Shown here: positions 24,955-33,850 of the stretch, one piece after another
Numbering within the stretch: position 1 is the first letter of the stretch
Layout: each line of letters begins with the position of its first letter
Assembly: GCA_016868375.1 (NCBI GenBank)
Contig: VGHA01000020.1
Coordinates: 1-42,482, forward strand
From: Betaproteobacteria bacterium
GTDB lineage: Bacteria > Pseudomonadota > Gammaproteobacteria > Burkholderiales > Burkholderiaceae_E
DNA length: 42,482 nt
Direction of reading: 5' to 3'
Program-made: the position numbers and the translations under genes
Notes under the pieces: model-generated
Database searches by the model: none
What the model was told of the DNA's origin: nothing
What the model saw: only the letters and a program-made list of their open reading frames with translations

Positions 24955-25929
24955 ATGAATAAACGTCAACTTCTCGCATGTGTGGCTGGTGCCCTGGCGT
25001 TGCTCGGGCCTGCGGCAGCCCAGGCGCAGACATATCCGACCAAGCCTGTCCGCCTGATCGTGCCCTTCCCGCCGGGCGGTGGGACTGACGCGTTCGCGCG
25101 CCCGCTCAGCAAGGTGCTGTCAGCGTCCATGGGGCAATCGTTTGTGATTGATAACCGTGGCGGAGCCGGTGGCACGCTGGGCGCTGAGGTTGCGGCGAAG
25201 TCCGCCGCTGACGGGTACACGCTGCTGGTCGGTGCGGTTCACCACACAATCGCTGTCAGCATGTACCCGCGGCTGGGCTACGACCTTCAGAAAGATCTGA
25301 TGCCAGTCACCGTGTTGTCGTACGTGCCAAACGTGGTGGTGCTGAACCCGCAGCGCGTCGCAGCGCGCGATTACGCATCGTTCGCGCAGTTTGTGAAGGC
25401 TAATCCGGGACGACTCAACTATGCGTCTGCGGGTAACGGTACGACCCATCACCTGACCGTTGAGCTCTGGAAGACGCTGACCGGAAGTTTCGCGGCACAC
25501 ATCCCCTATCGTGGCGCGGGCCCGGCTATGCAGGATCTGCTCGCGGGTCAGGTTGACTTCATGTTCGACGGATTGGGTACCTCGATTCAGCACATCAAGT
25601 CGGGGCGACTGGTGCCACTCGCTGTGTCTTCCGCCAAGCGCTCGTTCGCTTTGCCCGATATTCCCACGCTCGAGGAAGTTGGCGTGAAGGGCTACGATGC
25701 CCGAACCTGGTACGCCGTCTGGGCGCCTGCCGGGACGCCTCGCAATATCGTGACGCGGCTTCAGCAGGAAATCGCCAAAGCGCTCGCGGGCTCGGAGTTG
25801 AAGGGAATCTGGGATAGCCTGGGAGCAGAGCCGGGTGGACAACCGCCCGAAGAAATGGGGCGGTTCGTCGAGAGTGAAATTGCCAAATGGGCGAAGGTTG
25901 TCAAGGACTCGGGCGCCAAGCTCGACTGA
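24955..25929 (+). CDS. Bug/TctC family tripartite tricarboxylate transporter solute-binding protein
   Basis: Periplasmic binding protein of the TctC (Bug) family, which is strongly amplified in Burkholderiales. The 324-residue product has a signal peptide (hydrophobic to about 24, ending AQAQ). The family motif PTKPVRLIVPFPPGGGTD follows, along with DNRGGAGGTLGAEVAAK, DGYTLLVG and the late DIPTLEEVG motif. A strong ribosome site precedes the ATG. No TctA/TctB membrane genes lie beside it, as is usual for orphan Bug proteins; ligand is unknown, probably a carboxylate or similar anion. A perfect hairpin ends the gene. Confidence 0.95.
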   Translation: MNKRQLLACVAGALALLGPAAAQAQTYPTKPVRLIVPFPPGGGTDAFARPLSKVLSASMGQSFVIDNRGGAGGTLGAEVAAKSAADGYTLLVGAVHHTIAVSMYPRLGYDLQKDLMPVTVLSYVPNVVVLNPQRVAARDYASFAQFVKANPGRLNYASAGNGTTHHLTVELWKTLTGSFAAHIPYRGAGPAMQDLLAGQVDFMFDGLGTSIQHIKSGRLVPLAVSSAKRSFALPDIPTLEEVGVKGYDARTWYAVWAPAGTPRNIVTRLQQEIAKALAGSELKGIWDSLGAEPGGQPPEEMGRFVESEIAKWAKVVKDSGAKLD

Positions 25930-25937
25930 ACAGGCTG

Positions 25938-25964
25938 CCCGGCGCATCGTTGCGATGCGCCGGG
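25938..25964. terminator. Perfect 12-bp hairpin between Bug gene and aceA
   Basis: CCCGGCGCATCG at 25938-25949 and its exact complement at 25953-25964 are separated by only TTG. This gives a very stable stem-loop nine bases after the Bug stop and 20 bases before the aceA stop on the other strand. A short CTTTC follows on the plus strand, so it may act in both directions. Confidence 0.75.
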
Positions 25965-25983
25965 GCTTTCGTGAAAGACAACC

Positions 25984-27303
25984 TTAGGCCGCTTTGCGCT
26001 GCTCGTAGCCGTCGAAGAACTGGTCGTCTTCGGTGGACCCTTTCAGCGCGGCGGTGGAAGCCTCGCGTTCCACCGTGGTGGTCACAGCATCGAAGTAACC
26101 CGTGCCTACCTCGCGCTGGTGCTTGACTGCAGTGAACCCCTTTTCCGCTGCGGCAAACTCGGCCTCCTGCAGGCGAACAAACGCGGACATGTTGTCGCGA
26201 GCGTAGCCGTGGGCAAGTTCGAACATCGAGTAATTGAGCGAGTGGAATCCAGCCAGCGTGATGAACTGGAATTTGTAGCCCATCGCACCGAGTTCACGCT
26301 GAAATTTCGCGATCGTTGACTCGTCGAGATTCTTCTTCCAGTTGAACGACGGCGAGCAGTTGTATGCGAGCATCTTGCCCGGGAACTGCCGGTGAATCGC
26401 CTCGGCGAAGTTTCGCGCAAACTCAAGGTCGGGAGTGCCGGTTTCACACCAGATCAAATCGGCATACGGTGCATAGGCGAGGCCGCGTGAGACGGCCTGA
26501 TCGAAGCCTTTGCGGGTGCGGAAGAAACCTTCCACAGTGCGCTCTCCGGTCAGGTACGGCCGGTCGTTTTCATCGACGTCGGTGGTAACCAGATCGGCAG
26601 CCTCTGCATCGGTGCGCGCCAGCAGCAGGGTCGGAACGCCCAACACGTCGGCCGCCAGCCGGGCGGCAACCAATTTGGCAACCGCTTCGCGGGTCGGCAC
26701 CAGAACTTTGCCTCCCATGTGACCGCATTTCTTGACCGAGGCGAGTTGATCTTCAAAGTGAACACCCGAAGCGCCCGCTTCGATCATCGACTTCATCAGT
26801 TCGAAGGCGTTCAGCACCCCGCCGAATCCGGCCTCGGCATCTGCAACGATCGGCGCAAAATAATCCACGTATCCCGAATCGCTGGGATTCTTGCCCTCCA
26901 TCCACTGGATCTGGTCGGCACGGGTGAGCGTGTTGTTGATGCGCTTGACCACGGCGGGAACCGAGTTGGCTGGATAGAGCGACTGATCGGGGTACATCTC
27001 GCCTGCAAGGTTGGCGTCACCCGCCACTTGCCAACCTGACAGATAAATCGCCTTCAGCCCTGCCTTGACCTGTTGCATGGCCTGATTACCGGTGAGCGCC
27101 CCCAGACTGTTGACGAACGGCTCATCGTGCAGGAGCCGCCACAGTTTGTCAGCGCCGCGTTTGGCGAGTGAATACTCGAGCGGCATCGAGCCGCGCAGGC
27201 GTACGACGTCCTCCGCGCTGTAACCGCGCTTGATGCCACGCCAACGCGGGCTTTCGGACCATTCTTTTTGAAGTTTCTGGGCTTCCAATTCACGGGAGGA
27301 CAT
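25984..27303 (-). CDS. aceA: Isocitrate lyase
   Basis: First enzyme of the glyoxylate shunt: cleaves isocitrate to succinate and glyoxylate, allowing growth on acetate or fatty acids. The 439-residue protein matches the E. coli-type enzyme in length. It carries the catalytic KKCGH loop with Cys193, the metal/substrate residues of ARTDAEA and WCETGTPD, and [10 protein letters not shown] good AGGAG ribosome site lies in front of the ATG. Malate synthase is not in the window. Upstream lies an AT-rich divergent region shared with the Blh-like gene. Confidence 0.97.
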   Translation of the reverse strand: MSSRELEAQKLQKEWSESPRWRGIKRGYSAEDVVRLRGSMPLEYSLAKRGADKLWRLLHDEPFVNSLGALTGNQAMQQVKAGLKAIYLSGWQVAGDANLAGEMYPDQSLYPANSVPAVVKRINNTLTRADQIQWMEGKNPSDSGYVDYFAPIVADAEAGFGGVLNAFELMKSMIEAGASGVHFEDQLASVKKCGHMGGKVLVPTREAVAKLVAARLAADVLGVPTLLLARTDAEAADLVTTDVDENDRPYLTGERTVEGFFRTRKGFDQAVSRGLAYAPYADLIWCETGTPDLEFARNFAEAIHRQFPGKMLAYNCSPSFNWKKNLDESTIAKFQRELGAMGYKFQFITLAGFHSLNYSMFELAHGYARDNMSAFVRLQEAEFAAAEKGFTAVKHQREVGTGYFDAVTTTVEREASTAALKGSTEDDQFFDGYEQRKAA

Positions 27304-27598
27304 GCGTGAGCTCCTAAGAGGGCAAGGTTGAGAACTGAACCAACGCCAGATTACGTCCCGAATTGCTGCGTAGCAGAAAAAATCAGCTTATTTTTCATAA
27401 TCAAACTTTGTTGAATAAACATGTACTTACGACCTATTTTCACGATACGGAAATTAGTTTTCCAAAATGAGAAATCATCACATTGCGAAGCAGCATGCTG
27501 ATTTCACAATGCGCAATCAAACCTTCACCCGGTAAAATAAGATGTCCATTCAGTGGGAGCCGCCACGCGCGTGTTCCTCCGCCACCAAAGGAAAAACA
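27304..27598. promoter_or_regulatory. AT-rich divergent control region of aceA and the Blh-like gene
   Basis: 295 bases without a gene, markedly AT-rich for this GC-rich window. It contains nested symmetric sequences: ATTGCG at 27482-27487 and its complement CGCAAT at 27512-27517 flank the perfect palindrome CAGCATGCTG (27491-27500). CTGC-GTA-GCAG at 27366-27376 is another small inverted repeat nearer aceA. A TAAAAT at 27533-27538 could be a -10 box for the plus-strand gene. These are candidate operators; the regulator is not identified. Confidence 0.45.
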
Positions 27599-27931
27599 AT
27601 GATTCGATACATCGACAGCGACTATGCCGTCGCAGGCCAGCTTGCCCCGGAAAACATGAAGCAGCTGGCCGATGCCGGATTCAAAAGCGTGATCAACAAC
27701 CGCCCGGACGGCGAAGAACCCGCCCAGCCGCCCGCGGCCCAAATGCAGGCGGCGGCCGAAGCAGCAGGCCTTCAGTACGTGTATTTGCCGGTTGGCGCCG
27801 CGTATCCCGCGGAGAATGCGGCGGTCACGCTGCGCGCAGAGTTGGCGCGTCTGCCCCGACCCATCCTTGCCTACTGCAGGTCGGGCGCGCGCAGCCAAAC
27901 CGTTTACTCGATGGCAAAAGCCGCTGGTTGA
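27599..27931 (+). CDS. Blh-like phosphatase domain protein (TIGR01244 type)
   Basis: Small protein of 110 residues related to the dual-specificity-phosphatase-like domain found alone or fused to beta-lactamase-type hydrolases (Blh). It has the family start VAGQLAPENMKQL, then GFKSVINNRPDGEEPAQP, and the catalytic-type loop CRSGAR at 93-98. ATG 27599 is preceded by AAAGGAAA, a good ribosome site; an upstream ATG at 27542 has no support. Blh proteins in other bacteria are linked to sulfide detoxification and biofilm control. Here no hydrolase or dioxygenase partner is adjacent, so activity is uncertain. Confidence 0.85.
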   Translation: MIRYIDSDYAVAGQLAPENMKQLADAGFKSVINNRPDGEEPAQPPAAQMQAAAEAAGLQYVYLPVGAAYPAENAAVTLRAELARLPRPILAYCRSGARSQTVYSMAKAAG

Positions 27932-27976
27932 GGCAACGCGCGCTGAACGGCTTCCTGCGGATCAGCGGCTTCGGGG

Positions 27977-28366
27977 TCAACCCGAGCGGTTTCGCATCCA
28001 ATCGGCCGTGCCATGGAAGGCTTCTGCCAGGCGCTCCGTAAGCGCTGCGTCGATACCAAGTTCCTGCATTGCCTGGCGCATGCAGGACAACCACTGGTCG
28101 CGTTCTCGGATACCAATGGCAAAGGGCAGATGTCGCGCTCGCAGCCTGGGGTGACCAAACCGTTCGATGTAGTGGGCAGGCCCACCCAGCCAGCCACACA
28201 GAAACCAGAAGAGCTTGTCACGCGAACTGTCGAGATCGGGCGGATGCAGTGCTCGAATGTCCGAATAAGCGGGCTCCAAATCCATCAGATCATAGAAGCG
28301 GTCGACCAATTCACGCGCCGTGGACTCTCCGCCCAATGCTTCGAAGGCTGACTGAGCGTCGCTCAT
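27977..28366 (-). CDS. Group II truncated haemoglobin (TrHbO-like)
   Basis: The 129-residue globin shows key positions of group II truncated haemoglobins: Tyr25 (B10) in DRFYDLM, His79 (proximal F8) in ARHLPF, and Trp92 (G8) in RDQWLSC. These favour oxygen binding or redox and peroxide chemistry. Its ATG overlaps the stop of the upstream YbbP-like permease gene by four bases (ATGA), so it is translated with it, an unusual neighbour. It is convergent with the Blh-like gene. Confidence 0.9.
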   Translation of the reverse strand: MSDAQSAFEALGGESTARELVDRFYDLMDLEPAYSDIRALHPPDLDSSRDKLFWFLCGWLGGPAHYIERFGHPRLRARHLPFAIGIRERDQWLSCMRQAMQELGIDAALTERLAEAFHGTADWMRNRSG

Positions 28367-30849
28367 GATGCGAGGCTGGAGCGCACCGGCGCTCGAAGCA
28401 CGCCGCGAAGGCCCAACCAGCCGGCCAGTGTTGCAAGCACCGCGGTACCGAGCATGGCCAACGGGATCACCTGCCAGCGCGGCCGGTACGAAAACTCAAA
28501 CACCGCTTCGGCAAGGATCCAGCCCACCGCGATCGCGCCGGCCGCACCAAGCAGCCCGGCCAACGCGCCGCCAAACGCCAGTTCAGCATGCTGGGCGCGG
28601 GCAAGGAAACGGGATGAGGCACCAAGTGAGCGCATCAGAGCAGCCTCGCGAGTCCGTTCATCCCGCGACGAAAGCAACGCGCCCCACAACACGACAAGCC
28701 CGGCGGCCAAAGTGAGAACGAAGAGAAACTGTACGGCCGCAACCACCTGGTCGAGCATCGACTGCACCTGTCGGACAAGATGCCCGGTGTCAAACACCGT
28801 CAGGTTTGGAAAACGTCGCACCAGTTGCTGGTCGACAGGTTCGCTTGCTGCGGAAAGATGGAAGGCGGTCAGGTACGTGGTGGGCCGATCATCGAGCGCC
28901 GCCGGCGACAGAATCATGAAGAAATTCGCTCGCATCGAGTCCCAGGCAAGCTTGCGAACGCTGGTGATGCGCACTTCAACCCGCTCTCCCGCTACGTCAA
29001 ACACCAGTTGATCGCCCATCTGGAGTCCAAGCGTGCGCAATATCCCCTGCTCTGCGGAGACCTCCATTGCGTTGGGATCGAACCACCGGCCCGCAACCAC
29101 CGTATTGTGTGCCGGTGGTGTTTCACCAAAGGATAAGTTGAATTCGCGCTCAACCAGGCGTTGTGCCCGGTCGCCTGTCGGGACATGGCGCGCGGCATCG
29201 CGGCCATTGACTTCGACCAGCCGACCGCGAACCATGGGCTGGAGATCGGCAGCGATGCGCCGCTCTGCAAGCGCCTGCGCGACAGCCTCTCGCTGATCGG
29301 GCTGGATGTTGATGACAAAACGATTGGGTGCGTCGGGGGGACTCGCCCGCCGCCACGCATCAATCAAATCAGTGCGGGTGATGGTAAGCAGCAGCAGCGC
29401 CATGATGCCCGCCGACAGCGCCGCGGTTTGCGCAATGGCCAGCGCCCGGCGCCGACTCCAGGATGACAGGGACAGCCGCAGCAGCGGACGCCGCGCGACC
29501 GGCCCCGCTGCACGAACCCGTGCTATGGCCCACACTGCAAGCGCGGCGACCCCGACAAACACGACGGTCGCGCCGGCAAATCCCCCTGCCGCGATGGCTG
29601 CGAGCCGACGATCGCCGGCGAGCCAAATCAGCAGAATTCCGAAAGCGGCGCATGCGATGAGGCCCGCAACCCAGGCTCTGGCTGGGGCGGATGGGTAATC
29701 ACGCCGCAGTACGCGAAGCGGTGGCACACCCGCCAGCCGCAGCACGGGCCAACCGCCAAAGCCCAACAACAACAGCAAGCCCGCGACCAGCGCCTGTATA
29801 ACGGGCATCACACCCGGCCAAGGCAGGGAGACGCCCACCAGCGGCGCAATCGCGCCAGCCAGAATCTGCTGAAAACCCGCGCCCAGGCCGGCGCCCAGAC
29901 TCGCGCCGATAAGACCGATCCAAAACAGTTCAAGCAGCAGGAGTTTGACCAGCCGCCGCTGCCCGAGACCGGAGGCTTTCATCACGGCACAGCCATCCAG
30001 ATGCCGCTCGGCAAAGCGCCTGGAAGCCAGCGCAATGGCGACCGCCGCGATGAGTACCGTCAACAGCGCTACCAGCGAGAGGAAGCGCTCGGCGCGGCTG
30101 AGCGTTGCCCCGAGTTCGGGGCGCCCGTTCTCAACGGTCTCGATTCGCGGGGCGGATTCCGCCTGCTGACGCAATGACACCTCGAACCGGTTGACATCGG
30201 CAGGCGACCCCGCCACCAGCAGGCGCCAGTTGACCCGGCTTGCTGGCTGAACCAGCCCTGTTGCAGCCAGTTGATCAAGCCCGATCATGACTCTGGGCGC
30301 AAAGTTGACGAAGCTGGCGCCGCGATCAGGCTCGAGCGTGACAAGCCGGGTTACCCGAAATGACTGATCTCCCAGGTCGATACGCTCGCCCACGTTGATG
30401 CCTAACGGGGCGAGCAGTGATGCATCAACCCAAGCCTCGCCCGGACCAGGAATGGACTGTGCAGGCGCGTCAGCGGCACCCGGCTGGCTCGCCACGCGGA
30501 TTGAACCCCGCAGCGGATACCCTTGTTCGACCGCCTTGAGGGACACCAGAACCGAACGCTCGCGCGCCAAAGCCATGCTGGGGAAGGACACTGTACGAAC
30601 CGCGAGCAGCGAGCGGGACGTGGCGTCAGCGATCAATGCAGCGCCGGGCTCGCGCGCGGTGGCAAGCACCAGATCGGCGCCCAGCAGCTGTCGGGCCTGG
30701 GAAGCGAGCGCCGTACGCATTCGGTCGACGAAAAGACCCACGCTTGAGATGGCGGCAACAGCGATGACGAGCGCCGCGATGAGCAGGCGCAGTTCGCCCG
30801 CACGCCAGTCGCGAGCAGCCAGGCGGAGTGAGAGGGTCAGATCGGTCAT
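28363..30849 (-). CDS. ABC-transporter permease of the FtsX/YbbP family
   Basis: Large inner-membrane protein (828 residues) with a periplasmic MacB-like domain after the first helix and two FtsX-type transmembrane bundles, as in YbbP. The start was moved to ATG 30849, where the N-terminus MTDLTLSLRLAARDWR with a basic/Arg-rich cytoplasmic tail is family-like; the frame is open 41 codons further. Typical YbbP proteins pair with the ATPase YbbA (LolD-like). No ATPase gene lies next to it here, so the motor is either distant or lost. It may move hydrophobic substrates or lipoprotein-like cargo. It is divergent from cnoX, which sits close to ybb genes in E. coli too. Confidence 0.88.
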   Translation of the reverse strand: MTDLTLSLRLAARDWRAGELRLLIAALVIAVAAISSVGLFVDRMRTALASQARQLLGADLVLATAREPGAALIADATSRSLLAVRTVSFPSMALARERSVLVSLKAVEQGYPLRGSIRVASQPGAADAPAQSIPGPGEAWVDASLLAPLGINVGERIDLGDQSFRVTRLVTLEPDRGASFVNFAPRVMIGLDQLAATGLVQPASRVNWRLLVAGSPADVNRFEVSLRQQAESAPRIETVENGRPELGATLSRAERFLSLVALLTVLIAAVAIALASRRFAERHLDGCAVMKASGLGQRRLVKLLLLELFWIGLIGASLGAGLGAGFQQILAGAIAPLVGVSLPWPGVMPVIQALVAGLLLLLGFGGWPVLRLAGVPPLRVLRRDYPSAPARAWVAGLIACAAFGILLIWLAGDRRLAAIAAGGFAGATVVFVGVAALAVWAIARVRAAGPVARRPLLRLSLSSWSRRRALAIAQTAALSAGIMALLLLTITRTDLIDAWRRASPPDAPNRFVINIQPDQREAVAQALAERRIAADLQPMVRGRLVEVNGRDAARHVPTGDRAQRLVEREFNLSFGETPPAHNTVVAGRWFDPNAMEVSAEQGILRTLGLQMGDQLVFDVAGERVEVRITSVRKLAWDSMRANFFMILSPAALDDRPTTYLTAFHLSAASEPVDQQLVRRFPNLTVFDTGHLVRQVQSMLDQVVAAVQFLFVLTLAAGLVVLWGALLSSRDERTREAALMRSLGASSRFLARAQHAELAFGGALAGLLGAAGAIAVGWILAEAVFEFSYRPRWQVIPLAMLGTAVLATLAGWLGLRGVLRAPVRSSLAS

Positions 30850-30958
30850 GGAAAGTCTCGATGAAAGCTTACCCGGGTCGCTTGAAGGCTGCAGCGCTCG
30901 CCCTAAAATTCGAGGGGATGGAATTGAGTTCAACCTAACTTCGAATGCCGATACCCCC

Positions 30959-31810
30959 ATGATCGATGTCAATGAACAGACCTTTGAACAGGAAGTGATT
31001 CGCGCCTCGTTCAGCCAACCCGTTCTGGTGGATTTCTGGGCCCCCTGGTGCGGGCCATGCCGAATGCTGGGCCCAACCCTTGAGCGGGTCGAGCGGGATC
31101 TGGAGGGTCAGATCAGGCTGGTCAAAGTGAACTCTGACGATAACCCGCAGCTGTCGGCAAGGTTTCGGGTTCGAAGCATTCCGCTGGTGATGGTGTTCCG
31201 CGATGGGCAGCCTGCGGATAGCTTCGTGGGCGTCAAGTCTGAAGGCCAGATCCGCGCATTCCTGGCGCCGCATTTGCCGCGTCCCGGCAATGATCAGGTT
31301 CGTGATGCACGCGACGCTGCTGCAGCCGGGCGCCTCGACGAAGCGGCGGCGGCTTTCTCTACGGCGCTCGCGATCAACCCAGCCCAGGACGAGGTGCGTA
31401 CTGAGTACGTCCGCCTGCTGATTTCGATGGGTCGTGCGAAGGACGCCGTCGCTGCATTCGAGCCGCTCCGAGCAGCGGCGCGCACGGATCTTGGTCTTGC
31501 CGCAGCGGGCCAGCTTCTTGATGCCTCCCTCGCCATCGAGGCGCTCGCCACATCCGGCGAGGTCGAACGCGAGCTTCGGCAGGCGCTCGCCGCCTCTGAC
31601 TCGCTTGAGGATCGATTTCGCCTGGCCCAATGGTGTCTTCTCAACCAGCGCTGGCAGGAGGCCATGGAGTTGTGCCTGGAGATAATTGGTCGTGATCGTC
31701 GCTTCAAGGACGATGCAGCGCGCAAGGCCATGCTGGCCGCGTTCGCGCTCTGTGGCGATGCCCAACTGGTCGGCAGCTACCGGCGGCGGCTGAGTGCCGG
31801 CCTATACTGA
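30959..31810 (+). CDS. cnoX: Thioredoxin-TPR co-chaperone CnoX/YbbN
   Basis: Thioredoxin fold at the N-terminus followed by TPR-like helices, the layout of CnoX (YbbN), a redox-linked holdase working with GroEL and DnaK. The catalytic motif WCGPC is complete (Cys31 and Cys34), with a cis-proline in SIPLVMVF; E. coli CnoX has SXXC, so this one could be an active dithiol thioredoxin. The C-terminal half is helical (ARDAAAAGRLDEAAAAFSTA). ATG 30959 follows 109 bases after the divergent YbbP-like start; the frame stays open upstream through antisense sequence. Length 283, near the usual 280-290. Confidence 0.92.
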   Translation: MIDVNEQTFEQEVIRASFSQPVLVDFWAPWCGPCRMLGPTLERVERDLEGQIRLVKVNSDDNPQLSARFRVRSIPLVMVFRDGQPADSFVGVKSEGQIRAFLAPHLPRPGNDQVRDARDAAAAGRLDEAAAAFSTALAINPAQDEVRTEYVRLLISMGRAKDAVAAFEPLRAAARTDLGLAAAGQLLDASLAIEALATSGEVERELRQALAASDSLEDRFRLAQWCLLNQRWQEAMELCLEIIGRDRRFKDDAARKAMLAAFALCGDAQLVGSYRRRLSAGLY

Positions 31811-31845
31811 TCGTCTGCACCTGACCGCCCGCGCAAAGGAGAACC

Positions 31846-32664
31846 ATGACGCGCTCGAGCGAAGAACGGGTACTGCTGACCGTCAAGGACGGCGTAGCCG
31901 AAGTCTGTCTGAATCGCCCCGACAAGCTGAACGCATTGGATTCGGCCATGTTCGACGCGCTGATCGCGACGGGTGAGCATCTTCGAACCCTGGCCGGTCT
32001 GAGGGCAGTGGTGCTCACCGGCGCTGGCCGATCGTTTTGCGCCGGCCTCGACATGGAACGCTTCCAGGCAATGGCTGGCGGCAGCGATAGCGCTGCGTCG
32101 CTTCGGCTGGGGCCCCGAACCCATGGCGATTGCAATGTTCCTCAGTATGCGGCGATGGTGTGGCGGCACATTCCGGTGCCGGTGATCGCAGCGGTGCATG
32201 GCGCGGCGCTGGGCGGCGGCCTGCAGATTGCGCTGGGAGCCGACATTCGGATCGTTGCGCCTGATGCAAAACTGGGGTTCCTGGAAATCCGCTGGGGCAT
32301 CATCCCCGACATGGGCGCGTTCGTGGTGTTACCTGAACTGATGCCGGCAGACCGGATTCGCGAGCTTACGTACACGGGCCGCACCTTCAGCGGCACAGAG
32401 GCGGTGGCAATCGGGCTTGCGACCCGTGCCAGCGAAACGCCACTCGACGAAGCCCGCGCCCTGGCCTTTGACATTGCTTCAAGAAATCCCGATGCAGTTC
32501 GTGCAAGCAAGTCCTTGATTGCGTCGGCCTTTGCAAATGTCCAGGCCGCCCAGCTGCTGCGTGAATCCGAAGCGCAGATTGCCGTCATGAACGGGGCTAA
32601 TCAGCGCGAGGCCGTGCGAGCGCAATTGGAAAAGCGCGCAGCGACCTTTGTTGACCCGGTTTAG
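31846..32664 (+). CDS. Crotonase / enoyl-CoA hydratase family protein
   Basis: The 272-residue protein has the crotonase fold: LNRPDKLNALD near the start, the oxyanion-hole segment SFCAGLDM (63-70), HGAALGGGLQIALGADIR (118-135) and FLEIRWGIIPDMG (145-157). Of the two catalytic glutamates of hydratases, the first is replaced by Gln127 and the second is present as Glu147; Asp155 follows. Therefore hydratase activity is not assured; isomerase or other crotonase chemistry is possible. The ribosome site AAGGAGAACC precedes ATG 31846. It lies 35 bases after cnoX, possibly in the same transcript. Confidence 0.9.
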   Translation: MTRSSEERVLLTVKDGVAEVCLNRPDKLNALDSAMFDALIATGEHLRTLAGLRAVVLTGAGRSFCAGLDMERFQAMAGGSDSAASLRLGPRTHGDCNVPQYAAMVWRHIPVPVIAAVHGAALGGGLQIALGADIRIVAPDAKLGFLEIRWGIIPDMGAFVVLPELMPADRIRELTYTGRTFSGTEAVAIGLATRASETPLDEARALAFDIASRNPDAVRASKSLIASAFANVQAAQLLRESEAQIAVMNGANQREAVRAQLEKRAATFVDPV

Positions 32665-32701
32665 GGAATTCCGGCCGGGCATGACCGCGTTGAAGCGGGC
32701 G

Positions 32702-33784
32702 TCAGATGGAGCGGCGAAACCAGAGGGCGGAGAGCCCGAACGCCAGCAGACAGAAGAGCGCCGACGCGCCAGCGAACAATGCACCGATTTCGGTGTCGCG
32801 ACGTTCAAGTGCAAAGCGCGAAGTAAGGTGCTGATACACCTTGCGCAGGTCGACCGCCGAACCTGCGTAGAAGTATTCAGCTTCAGTCACTTTGGCAACC
32901 GCCTTCAGCGCCTCTTCATCGAGCCGAACATAAAACGACCACCCCTCCAGCCCGGGAATTGAGCCGTTCGGCGTGCCGAATCCCACCGTGTAGACGCGCA
33001 CACCAAGCTCAGCCGCCTTACGCGCGGCCATCACCGGATCGGGACCGTTGGTGCGACGGCCATCGGACAACAGCACAATGGCGCCACCGGTGTATGACCC
33101 TGGCGCCACCGCGGCCGCAGCGGCTTTCGGCGCCGCTTTCGGGGCAGCTACCGGCGCCGGCGGCCGGCTCTCGACCGCCCCCCGCCCTCGCGCGCCATCG
33201 CGACCAAATCCCTGACCGTAAAGCAGCGACTCGAGATCGATTCCCGCCTCGGGCATCAGGGTGGCGAGTGCCACCAGAAGGCCGCTGCCCGTGGCCGTGG
33301 CACGCTGCAACTGGAAGCGGTCTATTGCTGCCAGCATATCCTCCTTGCGGTCGGTAACCCCCTGAACGACCTGCGCGGATCCCGCAAACGTGACGATTCC
33401 AACCCGGATGCCATCGGGGAGTTCTCGAATGAATTCGCGGGCTGCAACCTGTGCAGCGTGGATGCGGTTGGGCTCAACGTCATTGGCGAGCATGCTGCGC
33501 GACACATCGATTGCCAGCACGATGGTCATGTAGTCGGCGGGCAACACGATGTTGGCCGCAGGCCGAGCCGCCGCGATCAGTGCCGCCGCAATACCAGTGA
33601 GCAGCAGCGCAGGCGGCACATGGCGGCGCCACCGCTGCCCGGGCCCTATCGCCTGTCTGACCAGAGAAAGACTCGCGTAGCGCACGGCGTTTCGGCGGCG
33701 CCTGCGCAGCAGCCAGACATAGAGCCCCACCAGGATTGGCAGGGCCAGCAGACCCCAGAGGAAATCGGGCCAGATGAATCGCAC
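32702..33784 (-). CDS. VWA domain membrane protein, BatA-like (divergent copy)
   Basis: The 360-residue inner-membrane protein has two N-terminal helices (about 9-25 and 58-72). A von Willebrand A domain carries MIDAS residues D93, S95, S97 (DVSRS) and a later LLSDGRR. A C-terminal helix precedes a short tail. Between the VWA strands lies an Ala/Pro/Lys-rich low-complexity insert (about 188-232). The module MoxR-DUF58-VWA(-VWA) (Bat/CoxE-related) is thought to work as a metal- or chaperone-dependent protein-folding system at the membrane. Here one VWA gene is transcribed away from it, across the HtrA-like gene. Confidence 0.88.
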   Translation of the reverse strand: MRFIWPDFLWGLLALPILVGLYVWLLRRRRRNAVRYASLSLVRQAIGPGQRWRRHVPPALLLTGIAAALIAAARPAANIVLPADYMTIVLAIDVSRSMLANDVEPNRIHAAQVAAREFIRELPDGIRVGIVTFAGSAQVVQGVTDRKEDMLAAIDRFQLQRATATGSGLLVALATLMPEAGIDLESLLYGQGFGRDGARGRGAVESRPPAPVAAPKAAPKAAAAAVAPGSYTGGAIVLLSDGRRTNGPDPVMAARKAAELGVRVYTVGFGTPNGSIPGLEGWSFYVRLDEEALKAVAKVTEAEYFYAGSAVDLRKVYQHLTSRFALERRDTEIGALFAGASALFCLLAFGLSALWFRRSI

Positions 33785-33850
33785 GGCTTTACGTTTCAGT
33801 GCTAATGTCCCACTCTACCATTCACCAAAGCTCTGGTTGGATCTTTTGCG

